A DNA stretch of 64,000 nt from the NCBI GenBank assembly GCA_947179155.2, contig OX359273.1:10281501-10345500 (forward strand), in the 5' to 3' direction. Within the stretch, counting starts at the first letter, position 1. Each line of letters starts with the position of its first letter. The stretch is from Hedera helix (lineage: Eukaryota > Streptophyta > Magnoliopsida > Apiales > Araliaceae). Positions 11,339 through 23,480 of this stretch are shown piece after piece. Made by a program: the position numbers and the translations under genes. The notes below the pieces were generated by a model. The model made no database searches. It was given only the letters and a program-made list of their open reading frames with translations, and was not told the DNA's origin.

Positions 11339-11800
11339 TGATAGTTTTTATTTCCTTTTATTTTATTTCCTTTATTATTATTGGGCATATAATCTAGCTA
11401 TTAATTATTAGGTGTCATATGGTAAGTGTACGTGAGTTGGTTACTAAAGAAAGGTAGTGACAGATATTGGGGACCAGCTACGTGGCAGGAGAGAGAAAGA
11501 TTTGTCAGAATCTGTTAGCCACCTTTCTAGTATTTTCCTTTTTAATATTTCCTTTTCTGATATTTTCTTTCTTTGTGCCCAAGTTTTACCTAGCTATATA
11601 TACCCGGCTTGTGGGTATAGAAAGACGTTGTTGAAAATATTGATAAAACTTTTTCTGAGAATTAGAGTTGAGAGTTTCTCCTCTTATCCCTTTTGGTGAA
11701 TCTCTTGTATCTTTACCTGTAGATTTGTATTAACTTAGCCAGAAGGATAATCGCTATCCCGCTCCGGCGTCAGTTGGTAAAGTCCAAAAACCCTAGAGTT
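11339..11800 (+). mobile_element. Probable 3' LTR of the truncated Gypsy element
   Basis: Downstream of pol lies a T-rich stretch, then TATATATACCCGGCTTGTGG (a TATA box with start-like context near 11594), then sequence resembling an R/U5 region. Without a 5' LTR to compare, both ends are estimates. Confidence 0.45.
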
Positions 11801-12332
11801 CAGGGGGCTTATTTGCATTTAACCCTAAATAGCAGAATCACGGACAAAGAACTATATTTTTTTTGAATTCCATCTGAAAACTTTAGCACATGGATGTTCC
11901 TCCTCAAAACATTTGTTCCAGTAAGTTAGCGCCTGAAGGAAAGGAAGAGAACATATTTTAGATGTTGAAGTCTTTCCACAATTCGGCCTTTCACTAGTAG
12001 AGCTATTGGAGAAAGTGTTTTTGGATAGAACTCTTGAAAGAAAATTTTAGAATGAAAGTGCTTTTTTTAACTTTTAAGTCACTGCACCGTTGAGTCAAAC
12101 GGGCGCTACTTCTTGTTTTGTATGTGACTATGACAAGCGGATATATTTTACTGCTTCAAGTAACACATGCACAAGGCTTGGTACCTAAGATAAGAGATTA
12201 TTCTTTGCTGGTTTCTTCATGTTACGGCCTTTCCTAATTACAGTACAGTGGCTCTGGGAATAATTTTCTACATTTTGAGTCGGGTCAGTTTGGAAAAGCT
12301 TAACGTATTGAAGGGTGAGATTTGACAAGTTC
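11801..12332. other. Host sequence between elements, no gene seen
   Basis: This stretch has moderate complexity, with no long open frame and no motif I can name. It continues at 34129 after the nested retrotransposon block is set aside, since TAAAG at 12333-12337 and 34124-34128 is the duplicated target. Confidence 0.4.
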
Positions 12333-12337
12333 TAAAG

Positions 12338-13797
12338 TGTAACATCCCAAACTCGCTATAGGCCAGAAGTGTCATACGCCGCAAACTATTTAGGTGGATC
12401 AAATATAATTTGCAAAATACTTTTTCGAAATAACTTTTTTGTTTAATAACACTAGTAAACATACATATTGAAAATAATCTTTTCTTGTTCGATAATAATA
12501 GTCAATATATATATATTCAAAACTAAAATCAATAATCATAAAACACAATTCGAAAACGATTTCAATATGTTCAATAAACGATTTCAATATGTTCAATATA
12601 TTCAATGTATCTTTTAATCCACAGCCCTTGCGAGTAAGGTTACAGCAGTCCTGTAACACGGCACTTATATTCGATAATGTCAATGATACGTCCCTTACTA
12701 AGGTATCTTATCATGCATGCATCTCGAAGAGTGCCCCCCGAAGGATATCTAAAGGTGTGCGCCTTAGTAGGTCTTAAATTGTTTCGAAACTAGTGTAAAC
12801 ACTAACAGATTCTATACATAATAGTCGGACTGAGGTTTCTAAAAATAATTTCTCAATATTTTCGATATTCAAAACTATACTTATTTCACAGTTCAAAATC
12901 ACATAATCTCATTTTCTCTAAATCAAAATTCTATTTTGATACTTGATCCGGGTTTTTAACAAAATACAAGTGTAACATTTTCATTCAAATGAAAACCTTA
13001 AATAAAGTATAACAAATTTTGAAATAATATATTTAGGCATCCGAATAATTACTAAAGCATATATAATTATAAACAATAATTTTAAAATACTAAATAGTTC
13101 GGAAAGTCATTTACCTCGATATTGCTGAACACAAAATTAATAGTCAAACGATTCCTAAATATAAATTTAGAACAAATAAATGTCTTTAGGACAAATTTCT
13201 ATTAATTAACAGCTTTCTTATTTCTTTTTCAACATAACTATAAGTATATTCATAAAAATATTCTTTCAATATTTAATCATTTTTCAAACAAATATTACTA
13301 TTATGCCAAAATCATAATTTAAATAGCAATAATAATTAAAGCCAATAATACTAATCCAAAACTAGTAACTAATAATCTAAATATAAAATAATAATTAAAA
13401 CAAGAAAAATAATAACAATGCAAAAATACTAATTACTAACAAAATATACTAAAATATCAGCTAACAAACTAAATACAAAATTTAAAACAAAAAATGACAA
13501 TATAGAAAAATTAACTAAGAAACATACCCGAAAATTACGAGTTCTGCAGATTGCCTATGTCCTCAATGACAAAAATTTAACTAATGAACTCTTTTTATAA
13601 AAAGCCCTCATATAACAAGGTCCTTACTCAAAATTGGAGGCCCTTAAGTTGGTGAAGTAAAATAAGAAGGGTAGTATTCTATTTATAGCCTAAGGAATGA
13701 GTTGGATTTTGCTAAATGGGTGATATAGGACTAAGCTTTGTAGGACTAAGGATATATTAGTAACCAATGTGGGAAGTGCAAAACTTGGGTCATTACA
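12338..13797 (-). repeat. Left (3') LTR of the gag-only element
   Basis: 1460 bp, starting TGTAACATCCC and ending CATTACA. Compared with the right LTR it lacks about 320 bp after GCCGCAAAC. Many scattered substitutions separate the two copies, so the insertion is old. Confidence 0.85.
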
Positions 13798-13900
13798 TTA
13801 CCTCCCCCTTAAAAAAAATTTGGTCCTCAAAATTTCCAAACCATAAGCATACATCTAAAAATAACATGTTCAAATAATAAAAGAGTTACATACCTTAATA

Positions 13901-14615
13901 CTAGTTGACTGAAAGTTGAAACACCCATCCTTGAGTTAGCCTTAGACTTGCTATAGTTACTTCCTCCTTCCTTGCATCTCCTTTAGGTGGATGGTTCTTA
14001 GGACATTGCGTAATTTTATGACCTAACTCTCCGCAATGAAAGCACGCACCCGTATTCCAATGACATTCTTTGTCTGGGTGGTTCCTACCACATCTCCCAC
14101 ATTTTAATTTGTCCTCTTGATTTACTTGATTTCCCTGAAATCTATCGATTTGGGTATTTATCTTTTTCGCTGGTACCCCATGGATCGACTCTCCCCCAAA
14201 AGGTTCCTCTCTCTTTCGATTGGCATTCTTCTCATTCTTAATCTCTATTAGGCCTTTCTCAATAACCAATGCCTTATGGAGCACTACATCATTTGTGGAT
14301 AGCTCAAAAGACGCAACGCCATGATTTATGTCGACCCGTAACCCGTCCTCTAGCCTACGGGCTTTTGTCACCTTATCTGGTACTAAGGTAAGTGCATATT
14401 TAGCGAGCTTCGCAAACTCGGCTTCATATTCAGCAACCGTTTTGTTCCATTGTTCTAGCCTAATGAATTCCCTCTCATTTTGTGCCCAAATCGTTCTAGG
14501 AAAGTACTTGTTGGTAAACGCCTCTTTGAACATGGTCCAAGTATGCGGTTTGGGATTTTCCTTGTGCTTCCTTTTCTCCATAAGCCACTAATCATAAGCT
14601 CCACCCTGCAGTTGG
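13901..14615 (-). pseudogene. Gag C-terminal part of the gag-only element
   Basis: The minus-strand frame covers the end of the retrotransposon gag domain (FTNKYFP, RTIW, FIRLEQWNKTVAEYEAEFAKLAKYA, then VDINHGV) and two Cys-His zinc knuckles at the C-terminus. One is a standard CFHCGELGHKITQC and the other is a degenerate CGRCGRNHPDKEC. The frame stops at 13901. One in-frame TAG lies at 14588-14590, where the family has Trp in the conserved YDWW-like block. Ignoring the inserted LTR, the frame continues without shift into the N-terminal part at 18752-19016. The product would be a nucleocapsid-type structural protein. The stop and the insertion make it non-functional here. Confidence 0.85.
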
Positions 14616-14942
14616 TGTAATATCCCAAATATTTCAAAAGTGATCTAACAAGATCTAAGCAAGGTTGTCAATTCAAAACCTAAGATTGATTGCTCAAGCA
14701 TACCTTGAGCTATCTTAAAGAATATATACGACTCGAAACTACGATCGTATACAACTAAGAGGTTAAATTCTTTAACCTAAACTATGTGTTATGTGATTAG
14801 TAAAGCTTGAATTGAGCTTTTAAATGTGTAGTATGAAATATCTATGTGTAGGATTTTGTGTTTTGGTTCAAGTAGTTAACCTTAACACTTATTAAAAATC
14901 AGAAGTCAATTTAGGGCAAAAACCTAAATTGGAAAAAGAGTT

Positions 14943-14980
14943 AAAACCTAAACCCTAACCCTAGGGTCTAAACCCTAGAA
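14943..14980 (+). repeat. Telomere-like AAACCCTA words in the solo LTR
   Basis: AAACCCTAACCCTAGG, followed by a further AAACCCTAG, matches the plant telomere repeat and telo-box motif. It is too short for a telomeric array. Confidence 0.6.
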
Positions 14981-15104
14981 AATAACCTAGGCCCTTGAGC
15001 AAAATGTGAAGGTTAAATTGACATTCTGTTTCAAGATTCAACCTTCCCACGCTTTAAAAACACGTAATAGTCAGTAAAAGTTTTTCTCGAAAAACGTGTA
15101 AAAA

Positions 15105-15372
15105 GCACTATTCACGAAGAAACGTTTTTCATTCGTTTGATCGTTTCTTTCATCTGTAGGACTTCTTGTATTTCACGACATAGTGATAATATGAGGTTTA
15201 GATGCCAGGGAATCAATAAAATTTTCTTGGGAAAAAGACGAAAAAGACACGATTTACGAGAAAACGTTTGTCGTCTTTTTGAACGTTCTTTTCAACGTTT
15301 GGACTTTTCTATTTCACGATATAGCATTTATACGGGGAATAGATACCAGGGAGCCACTTATATTTTTCCATA
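15105..15372 (+). repeat. Two diverged tandem copies (~117 bp) in the solo LTR
   Basis: Each copy contains an ACGTTTKTCRTYC-rich part, then TATTTCACGA, then a GATACCAGGGA-type end. They lie upstream of the TATA box, where LTR enhancer repeats often occur. Confidence 0.55.
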
Positions 15373-16424
15373 AATAAAATGTAAATCGCTCTTCAAACGA
15401 AAACGCTTTCCGTTTTTGATCAAACCGTTGATGGATACAGTGTTTGTATGCAACACCGGTGCGTAATAAGCAATAAAATATTTTCTCGAAAAGTGTGTCG
15501 GGAATAAGACAAAATAGAGAAAAGACAAAAATAAATATTATTTTTGACTTTTTGGTCTTCTAACCATTTTCTGAGAAATGGTCGTCAAAAACACTATTCA
15601 CCGAAAAACGTGCCAAGTCTTTTGGACTTTTCACTTTACAGAAAAGTGTTCATTCGGAACAAAACTCAGTAATATCAAAATTTTAAATCAGTAGAAGTTA
15701 ACCAAATTAGTTGGAATCAGACTGTTATTTAATTAACTGCTAATTCATCCGTATTGTTTTTATCAAACGGAACATGAGACAGGTTAACATTAAATTTGAA
15801 TAATCAAATTTATCAGATTAATACCTAGTTATATTATTCAATCATAATTAGTATCTAGAATGAAAGAAATTTATTAATCGCATCGCCCGGTAGGTATGTT
15901 TGAGAAAAATATACGGAAGATTATCCGAGATTAATTCAAGAAAAACTTCGAGGGTCAGACGAGACATCATATTAATACTGTATGATGTATTTTATTAATA
16001 AAATACGTATAAGTAATTAAAACTTATATTACTAATGCGAAATATTTTAAATTAATCGCACGCGATTTATCCGATATACCGAAATCGGAAGAAATAATGA
16101 CAAAACAGCTCGGGAAGCTTCTAGAAGCTTGGCTCGGAAAATATCTAGATATTATTCTAGTTTTATTAATTAAATAATGTGCGAAATGACTAAAATGCCC
16201 TTAGCTTTTAAACTAATGACCAAACTACCCCGACCCTTGGTTTTCCTATAAATAGAAGGCTTAAGTTCATTAGTTCTTTACCATTTTTGAAAGCTAAAGA
16301 GCAAATATAGAGAGAGTTCTTGTGAGACAAGAATCGATTGCAAAGAAATAGTTAAAGCTTGCAATAATAAAAGGTACGATTCTTAATCGTTATTATGCTT
16401 AAAGTTTTATTTTATCGATGAGGC

Positions 16425-16775
16425 TCAAGAACATAAGTCGTAGCCATGTACGATTTTTCGTTCTCCGTGTTCCTTATGACTTGAGCAAGTCGTTGTTATG
16501 TCAAATTTCATTTCATAGTTTAAAGTTCAAGAACATACGTCGTATCCATGTACGGTTTATCCGTTCTCCGTGTTCTTCGTATGTTCTGGAGTATTATTAT
16601 AAATTGTTATATTTAAGTAAACAAGTTGTTATAATGACCAAATTTTGTCAATTATAAAGTGTTATAATCGTATGCTCAAATTATTTCAAGTATGAAATCC
16701 AAAAGCTCAAGAACATAAGTCGTTACCATGTACGATTTTTCGTTCTTCGTGTTCTTCGTGTGTTCTTGAGAAAAA
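16425..16775 (+). repeat. Dispersed repeats AAGAACATAAGTCGT...CGTTCTCCGTGTTC
   Basis: Three copies of a ~65-bp unit begin near 16427, 16527 and 16706. Each has CTCAAGAACATAMGTCGT, then CCATGTACGRTTTWTCGTT, then TCYGTGTTC. The ends can pair (CAAGAACA with TGTTCTTG), so each unit may form a hairpin in the leader RNA. They lie downstream of the TATA box. Confidence 0.6.
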
Positions 16776-18751
16776 GTCATAATTTCTACATAAGTAGGTT
16801 TATGATTTGGTAATTTAGTGTTATGGGATGATGAAACATGATGGCCTTGCTAATTAATGCTTGTGGCATCAAGTTTTAGTAGTCGAAACGAAGAACGATG
16901 AAACTTTGTTCTTCGTGTTCTTCGTGTTCTTCGATTCGTTCTTCGTGTTCTTGAGAAAAATTCATGAAATCTTATATAAGTAGGTTTATGATTTTGTTAT
17001 TTTTATGTTATGAAGTGATACGGAGTGTTAGAACATGTCATCTTAGCAAATTAATGCTTGAGGTGTCATGTTTTACCAATTGGATCAAAGAAAGTTAAGT
17101 TTAATATAGTCGCAGAATTATTTTTTCAAATTTCCGAAAATCTAAAGTCTGAATCTGCCTTATAAACCTAAATGAAAGTTGTAGATCATAAAATTCTAAG
17201 CAATTTAGACTCAATAATCACTCAAAAATGTTTTCGTATGACAAAGTTATGGCTGTCACTGTAAAAGAGGTCAGAAATATGAATCAGTTTTAGATCAGTC
17301 CCATTACTGGCAAAATAAGTGTAAATCAGTAAGGAATCTCGAATCTTGGTCTGAATAAAAGTTGTAGATACGGAAGTTACGAACGCGTGAAATTTTGAAC
17401 GACTCAAAAATGTTTTAAAACGAAGAAGTTGTGGCCGTTTGATCTAGCCGGGGTCTAGCAGCCATACATGCTGCCTATTTTTTAAAAGTGACTTAAAAGT
17501 GAGTTTTTGAGTTGGACAATTTTTCAAATAATTTCACCTATGAAAATAGTGTAGTTAAGTTATTCTAAGACTTATTCAAAAGGAAAATTTGATAAACTAA
17601 CATTCGGGGTCGCGTAACCCTTTTTGTAGGCGTTTAACGATTTCCCGGGAAAACCCTATCATGGTTTCAAGGCAAGTCTTCTAACTCTTGCTATGTGCTA
17701 CTTGTGTAGTATTGTTAAAATGTTAAATGAGATGTGTAATGTCATGTTATTATGCAATAGATGATATGTGAAGTCTTTAACTGATGTTTACAAGCCTTCT
17801 AACTGTTATGTTTTATGTTTACGATTTACGAACATGATTTATACACTTTGTGTGTCAATGTGATATAAATTGTTGGAACGTGAGTTATATGTGATATTAA
17901 ATGGAGAATTATGTTCAGTCAATGCATGTTAAAAGTTTATATGAAAGCATAAATTGCGTATGTGCTGTATGTTAGACTTGTTGAGCCGTCGTGCTCATTC
18001 TTGCGAATAAAACCTTATTTGCAGATTAAAGATGAACGTTAAGAAGATCATGAACTTAAAGATGCAGCATAGATTAGGTTTTCATGTAAATTGATTATAT
18101 TTGTATATGTCATAATGACTGTTGTAATACGAACAAACAAACATGTAACCGAATATTGAATGAATGATATAAATAATTATCATCAGAATGTTGTTATGTC
18201 TTTATTTTGATATAACCTAGAATTGTTAAAATTTAACATAGTATTGATAATGATCTATTTATCTGGATGAGGATCGGTAAATAACTTGTGAGTGCTGTAC
18301 ATCTGAGACAAAACTAAGCGATGTTGACTGGTCAAATCCATCGTTAAGGTTCCTCGGACCCAGGTATAACTCGTTATTACTATTCTGAATACCATATAAG
18401 TAGGATTATTGATATGAAGAGATATCTTTGTATATTGATACTTGTAGTACGAATGAGACCGTTACAAGTGGACGTATATAGAATATTTAAATCCTAAGGT
18501 TAAAATTAAACCGTTATATATGGTTTTATCCATTTATATGGATGAAATACAAGTTGATACTTGTATACTTATGAGACTGAGATCAAGTTAAGATCCAGGG
18601 ACAATGTTAAGAGAAATTGTTAATGTATAGTCTAAAATAAGACTATTTCAACCAATATGATTATGGGATCATTGGTTAAGTCGATAGATGTATGAAATTA
18701 ACGCACAAGGTCCGCCGCATCGAAAGCGCGGGGATTTTTGGGGGCGTTACA

Positions 18752-19016
18752 GTTGGTAAACCGTCAACGTCACCTTATTAGTTTCGGTACTCCCTAACAA
18801 GTCAAAAGCTTTCTCCATTTCTTGAATCCACTTCTTAACAATAGCAGGGTCTGTAGTCCCTTCAAAGATGGGCGGGTTCAATCTCTTGAATTCTGTTACT
18901 ATATCACGTTGCCCAGACTGTTGATTTTGTACTAATTGGGCTAAGGTATTAACTAGGTGAGCCATACCAACAACGCCACTATCATTGTTATTAGAGTTAC
19001 TTCTTCTAGGCGGCAT
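18752..19016 (-). pseudogene. Gag N-terminal part of the gag-only element
   Basis: The ATG is at 19014-19016 on the minus strand. The protein begins MPPRRSN, followed by an Asn/Gln-rich linker, then FKRLNPPIFEGTTDPAIVKKWIQEMEKAFDLLG. This is the standard start of the plant Gypsy gag (retrotrans_gag) domain, with the P-P-x-F-x-G motif. It is separated from the rest of gag by the 4.1-kb solo LTR, and the shared GTTGG shows the exact break. The start is chosen because it follows the primer-binding site by about 310 bp. Confidence 0.85.
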
Positions 19017-19324
19017 TTTCTACACAATAAAGCAATCATCACTAAACAACACTATACAAAACTAGTATTAAAACATATATCAAAATGAAATTTAAAATAT
19101 CCAAGTTTATTCAATAGTAAAAAAAATACTAATTCATAAAAATTTACATTCAAAATGTAAACTAACAATTAACTAGACAATACAAATAATATTTTTTTTC
19201 ACCTTATTCTATCTCTCACTCCAAATTCTTAAATTTAGTCAAGACTATAACCACATTTAACTCCCAAAATCACTCTCCAGGGAATGTGTAGGTTTTTCAA
19301 AATAACACATTGCGAGGGGCCACT

Positions 19325-19336
19325 GCTCTGATACCA
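19325..19336 (-). promoter_or_regulatory. Primer-binding site of the gag-only element
   Basis: The minus strand reads TGGTATCAGAGC, the complement of the initiator tRNA-Met 3' end used by many plant LTR elements. It lies four bases from the 5' LTR edge at 19341. Confidence 0.85.
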
Positions 19337-19340
19337 TCTC

Positions 19341-21007
19341 TGTAACACCCCAAACCCGCTACAGGCCAGATGTGTCACACGCCGCAAACACAAAGCTCGC
19401 TATCAACAGCGCAGCCCAAATAAAAACATAATAATGAAACTAACTTGAAACTGAATAGTCTTTCATTATCAAAATTATACTAAGGTTCAATAACTAAATA
19501 CTGAAAACATAACTTTGGAAAGATAGATAGCTCTATTAAACCAAAGTCTTATCAAAATACTAATAAACGTCATAAACAAAAAAAACAAAAAACAAAAACT
19601 TCAGTCATCCACAAAAGTATCCACAGTGCTCGGCTCTTAACAAAGTATTCTGTAAAAATTAATGTAAGGGTGGGCAGTAAAGCTCAACAAGTGACAATCT
19701 TTACTATTTAGGTGGATCAAATATAGTTTACAAAATACTTTTTCGAAATAACTTTTTTGTTTAATAACAATAGTAAACATACATGTTGAAAATAATATTT
19801 TCTTGTTCGATAATAATAGTCGATATATACATTCAAAACTAAAATCAATAATCATCAAACACAATTCAAAAATGATTTCAATATGTTCAATAAACGATTT
19901 CAATATATTCAATGTATCTTTTAATCCACAGCTCTTGGGACTAAGGTTATAACAGCCCTATAACACATCCCTTATGTTCGATAATGTCAATGATACGCCC
20001 CCTACAAAGGTATCTTATCTTGCACGCACCCCGAAAAGCGTCCCCCGAAGGGTATCTAAAGTTGTGCGCCTTAGTAGGTCCTAAATTATTTCGGAACTAT
20101 CATAAACACTAACAGATTCTATACATAGTCGAATTGAGGTTTCTAAAAATAATTTCTCAATATTTTTGATATTCAAAACTATACTTATTTCACAGTTCAA
20201 AATCACATAATCTCATTTTCTAAATCAAAATTCTATTTTGATACTTAATCCGGGGTTTTAACAAAATACTAGTGTAACATTTTCATTCAAATGGAATCCT
20301 TAAATAAAGTATAATAATTTTTTAAATAATATATTTACGCATCCGAATAATTACTAAAGCATACATAATTATAAACAATAATTTCAAAATACTAAATAGT
20401 TCGGAAAGTCACTTACCTCGATATTACTGAACACAAAATTAATAGTCAAACGATTCCTAAATATAAATTTAGAACAAATAAATCTCATTAGGACAAATTC
20501 TATTATTTAACAGTTTTCTTATTTCTTTTTCAACATAACTATAAGTATATTTACAAAAAAATTATTTCAATATTTAATCATTTTTCAAACAAATATTACT
20601 ATTATGCCAAAATCATAATCTAAATAGCAATAATAATTAAAGTCAATAATACTAATCCAAAACTAGTAACTAATAATCTAAATACAAAATAATAATTAAA
20701 ATTACAAAAATAATAACAATGCAAAAATACTAATTACTAACAAAATATACTAAAATATCAACTAACAAACTAAATACAATATTTAAAACAAAAATGACAA
20801 TACAGAAAAATTAAATAAAAACACATACCCAAAAATTACGAGTTCCACAGATTGTCTACGTCATCGATGACAAAAAATTAACTAATGAGGTCTTTTTATA
20901 AAAATAAAAAAAAATAAAAAAACTCTCACACAACAAGGCCCTTACTCAAAATTAGAAGCCCTTAAGTTGGTGAAATAAAATAAGAAGGGTAGTATTCTAT
21001 TTATAGC
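19341..21007 (-). repeat. Right (5') LTR of the gag-only element, first part
   Basis: Starts TGTAACACCCC and runs to TATTTATAGC, where a 13-kb insertion interrupts it. The LTR resumes at 34016 with CTAAGGAAGGAG. The total without the insertion is about 1775 bp. Confidence 0.85.
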
Positions 21008-22535
21008 TGTCGACGCCGGGATTTTCATCGTTTCGTTTTTTAATATTAAAATGCCCTTTCCAATTTTAGCCTTTAGATTAAGATGTGATTTTTTTAAAAA
21101 GGGTCGGCTTAGTGTCGACGGGGTTTCGAAATGTCGATTTTCTTTATGAGCCAATTGACCAGAGTCGCCAGTTGGTATATTTGAAATGGATGTACCAACT
21201 CATCCGGATTTTGTTTTCGTAATCGCTGGCTCATATATGACTCCGATTTAATTGGTCCGCAAACCGAGATTCATAGAGTTCTGGGGCTTGCTTAAGCGAG
21301 GGAAATGTGTTAGGCACCCCCCGACTTCCGTGAAACACGGTTACCGCTATCTTGATGTTTTCCTATCCTTTTAAATCCTAAAAATATGTGTGTGCGCGCG
21401 TGTGTGTATGTGTGCCTAAATGGAGGTTTGTGGTGTCCTTTTGCATAAAGTTGCTTTGATTTTTATATGTCAAAATGTGTTTTGTCGGGAAAGTGTTTTA
21501 GACGTCTTTTGACCCAAATGACGAGGCTTCGTTTGTTATAAGAAAGATTAATTTTAATTTCGAAAACGATGGGGTTTTTATTAGATGTCATTTTAGAAAA
21601 CAATAGTTTTTTAAACTTTTGTCAAATAGGAATCGAGACTATACATTGCCTTCTAACAGTAAATATAAATAAAACGAGGGCAACTTCTAGAACTCTTTAA
21701 CCCTATGCACAAAGTTTAATGAAAACTGTAAGACCCCGAATTTTATGAAATACAAAATTTAATTTTTCTTCATATATATTTTTTTTGAAACAGTAAGTGG
21801 TTAAATTAACAAAATTGAAAGTTAAGGATGTTATGTGCAAATTTTATTTTGTCGGACAATATTCGCTTTGTCGGGGAATATTCGTTTGGTCGGGGAATAT
21901 TCGTGCCGTACGACGGCGCCGAAATAATAAATTATTGGTGGACCCCACAACGGAATATTTGTCGGATATAGAAAACGACAGAAGTAACCTTTTTAAATAA
22001 AAATAGTCAACGGAACTGTTAAAATACCGGTGATAAAAGAATAGTAGCATACGGTAGTTTATGGTATTTTCTGTAGCACTCGGTACTCTACAGTAACACA
22101 CGGTATTGCATAGTGTCTCATATTATTGGTCTGATAATTGACACCGTAACTGTTACGCATCATTTCATCGATAATTGTCACTGCATAATATTTTATATTA
22201 TCAATTCAATAATTGTTGTTACACAGTATTTTGCATTATTGATTTAATAATTGTCATTACACTGTATTTTATATCATTGAGTCAATAATTGTTGTTGCAC
22301 TGTTTTTAAAATTATTGAACCTAATAATTGTCACAGTAACATATGCACAGTAATTCACATTATTGAATCAATAATTGTCATTACACAGTAACGTATGCTT
22401 TATTTTACATTATTGTTATCTCTATTATGATGTTATTTAAACAGTTGTATTTCATTAATTTATTGACTTGATATCTAAGAGCTAACTATACTGTATTTAT
22501 AACAATTAGTCATAATAATTGAATTGATAAAGTTA

Positions 22536-22790
22536 TTTGTTTATAATATAAAGTTAGGTGATTATTAGGTGATATGAAATGAATGGTGTAGATTAAAGTG
22601 TGAATTATTGTTGAATAATTGAATTGATTTGTTTATAATATAAAGTTAGGTGATTATTAGGTGATATGAAATGAATGGTGTAGATTAAAGTGTGAATTAT
22701 TGTTGAATAATTAAATTGATTTGTTTATAATATAAAGTTAGGTGATTATTAGGTGATATGAAATGAATGGTGTAGATTAAAGATAATATA
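22536..22790 (+). repeat. 92-bp tandem repeats in U3
   Basis: TTTGTTTATAATATAAAGTT recurs at 22536, 22628 and 22720. The units end in GGTGTAGATTAAAG. The 3' LTR has the same array at +7779 bases. Repeats just upstream of a TATA box often act as LTR enhancers; that role is inferred. Confidence 0.9.
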
Positions 22791-23207
22791 ATATTTGAAA
22801 TGGATGGTGTAGATTAAAAGATGATCTTTAAATGAATGGTTTAGATTAAATGAATGATAAGATTTTTGGCTATAAATAGAAGCCTTAACTTAAGGATTTT
22901 TCATAAACTTCCTTACTTGTTCTTTCTTTCTCTCTCTAAATACTTCTTGTGAAAGTTCTCTCTAAGTGTGCTTAAGTCATCTTGAGTATTTGTGAAGATC
23001 TATAAGTATACGTGTACTGTTCAAGTTAATCAACCTCATTTAAATCAATATCCAGTCACGTGTTGAGGTAAGGGATACCATCTTTTTCATCTTCCATTAT
23101 TCAAACGTACTATGGTAAGGGATTATCATTATTTGATTCTCGATAATAATATTGTTTCTTCCTTACTCATAAGACGTGCCTTTTATTTCCATGTATTAAA
23201 TTGTGGG

Positions 23208-23480
23208 AATAACCTTACGGAGCGGATTGCCGCCTGTTGGTGAATAACCTTTCGTATTCATTCATTATTAATCTCTGAGAATAACCTTACGGAGCGGATT
23301 GCCGCCTGTTTGGTGAATAACTCTTTGTACTCAAATTCTATTAAATTGTGGGAATAACCTTACGGAGCGGATTGCCGCCTGTTTGGTGAATAACTCTTTG
23401 TACTCAAATTCTATTAAATTGTGGGAATAACCTTACGGAGCGGATTGCCGCCTGTTGGTGAATAACCCTTTGTATTAATT
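23208..23480 (+). repeat. Four ~73-bp leader repeats with GCGG-ATTG-CCGC stem
   Basis: AATAACCTTACGGAGCGG begins at 23208, 23280, 23353 and 23426. Each unit contains GCGGATTGCCGCC, where GCGG and CCGC can pair across a four-base loop. Because the array lies after the TATA box, it should be part of the RNA leader. The 3' LTR has the same four units. Confidence 0.85.

Larger units (their letters stand above)
14616..18751 (+). mobile_element. Solo LTR, 4136 bp, TSD GTTGG, inside gag
   Basis: The segment starts TGTAATATCCC and ends GGGGGCGTTACA, with GTTGG directly on both sides (14611-14615, 18752-18756). It has no gag or pol sequence. A TATA box (CCTATAAATAGAAGGCTTAAG, near 16245) matches the context of the TATA box in the full-length chromovirus LTR (GGCTATAAATAGAAGCCTTAA). 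That fits one very long LTR in plus orientation left after LTR-LTR recombination. It belongs to the same broad TGTAA...GGGGGCGTYACA class as the chromovirus LTRs but is only distantly similar to them. Confidence 0.85.

Noticed and set aside
16206..16260. A host gene promoter at the TATA box CCTATAAATAG
   Set aside because: Its position in the middle of a TSD-flanked LTR and its similarity to the TATA context of the chromovirus LTR make it a retrotransposon promoter.
21797..22101. 67- and 85-codon frames present identically at 21797 and 29576
   Set aside because: They lie in the U3 part of both chromovirus LTRs, so the repetition is due to the LTRs. No domain and no independent evidence of coding.
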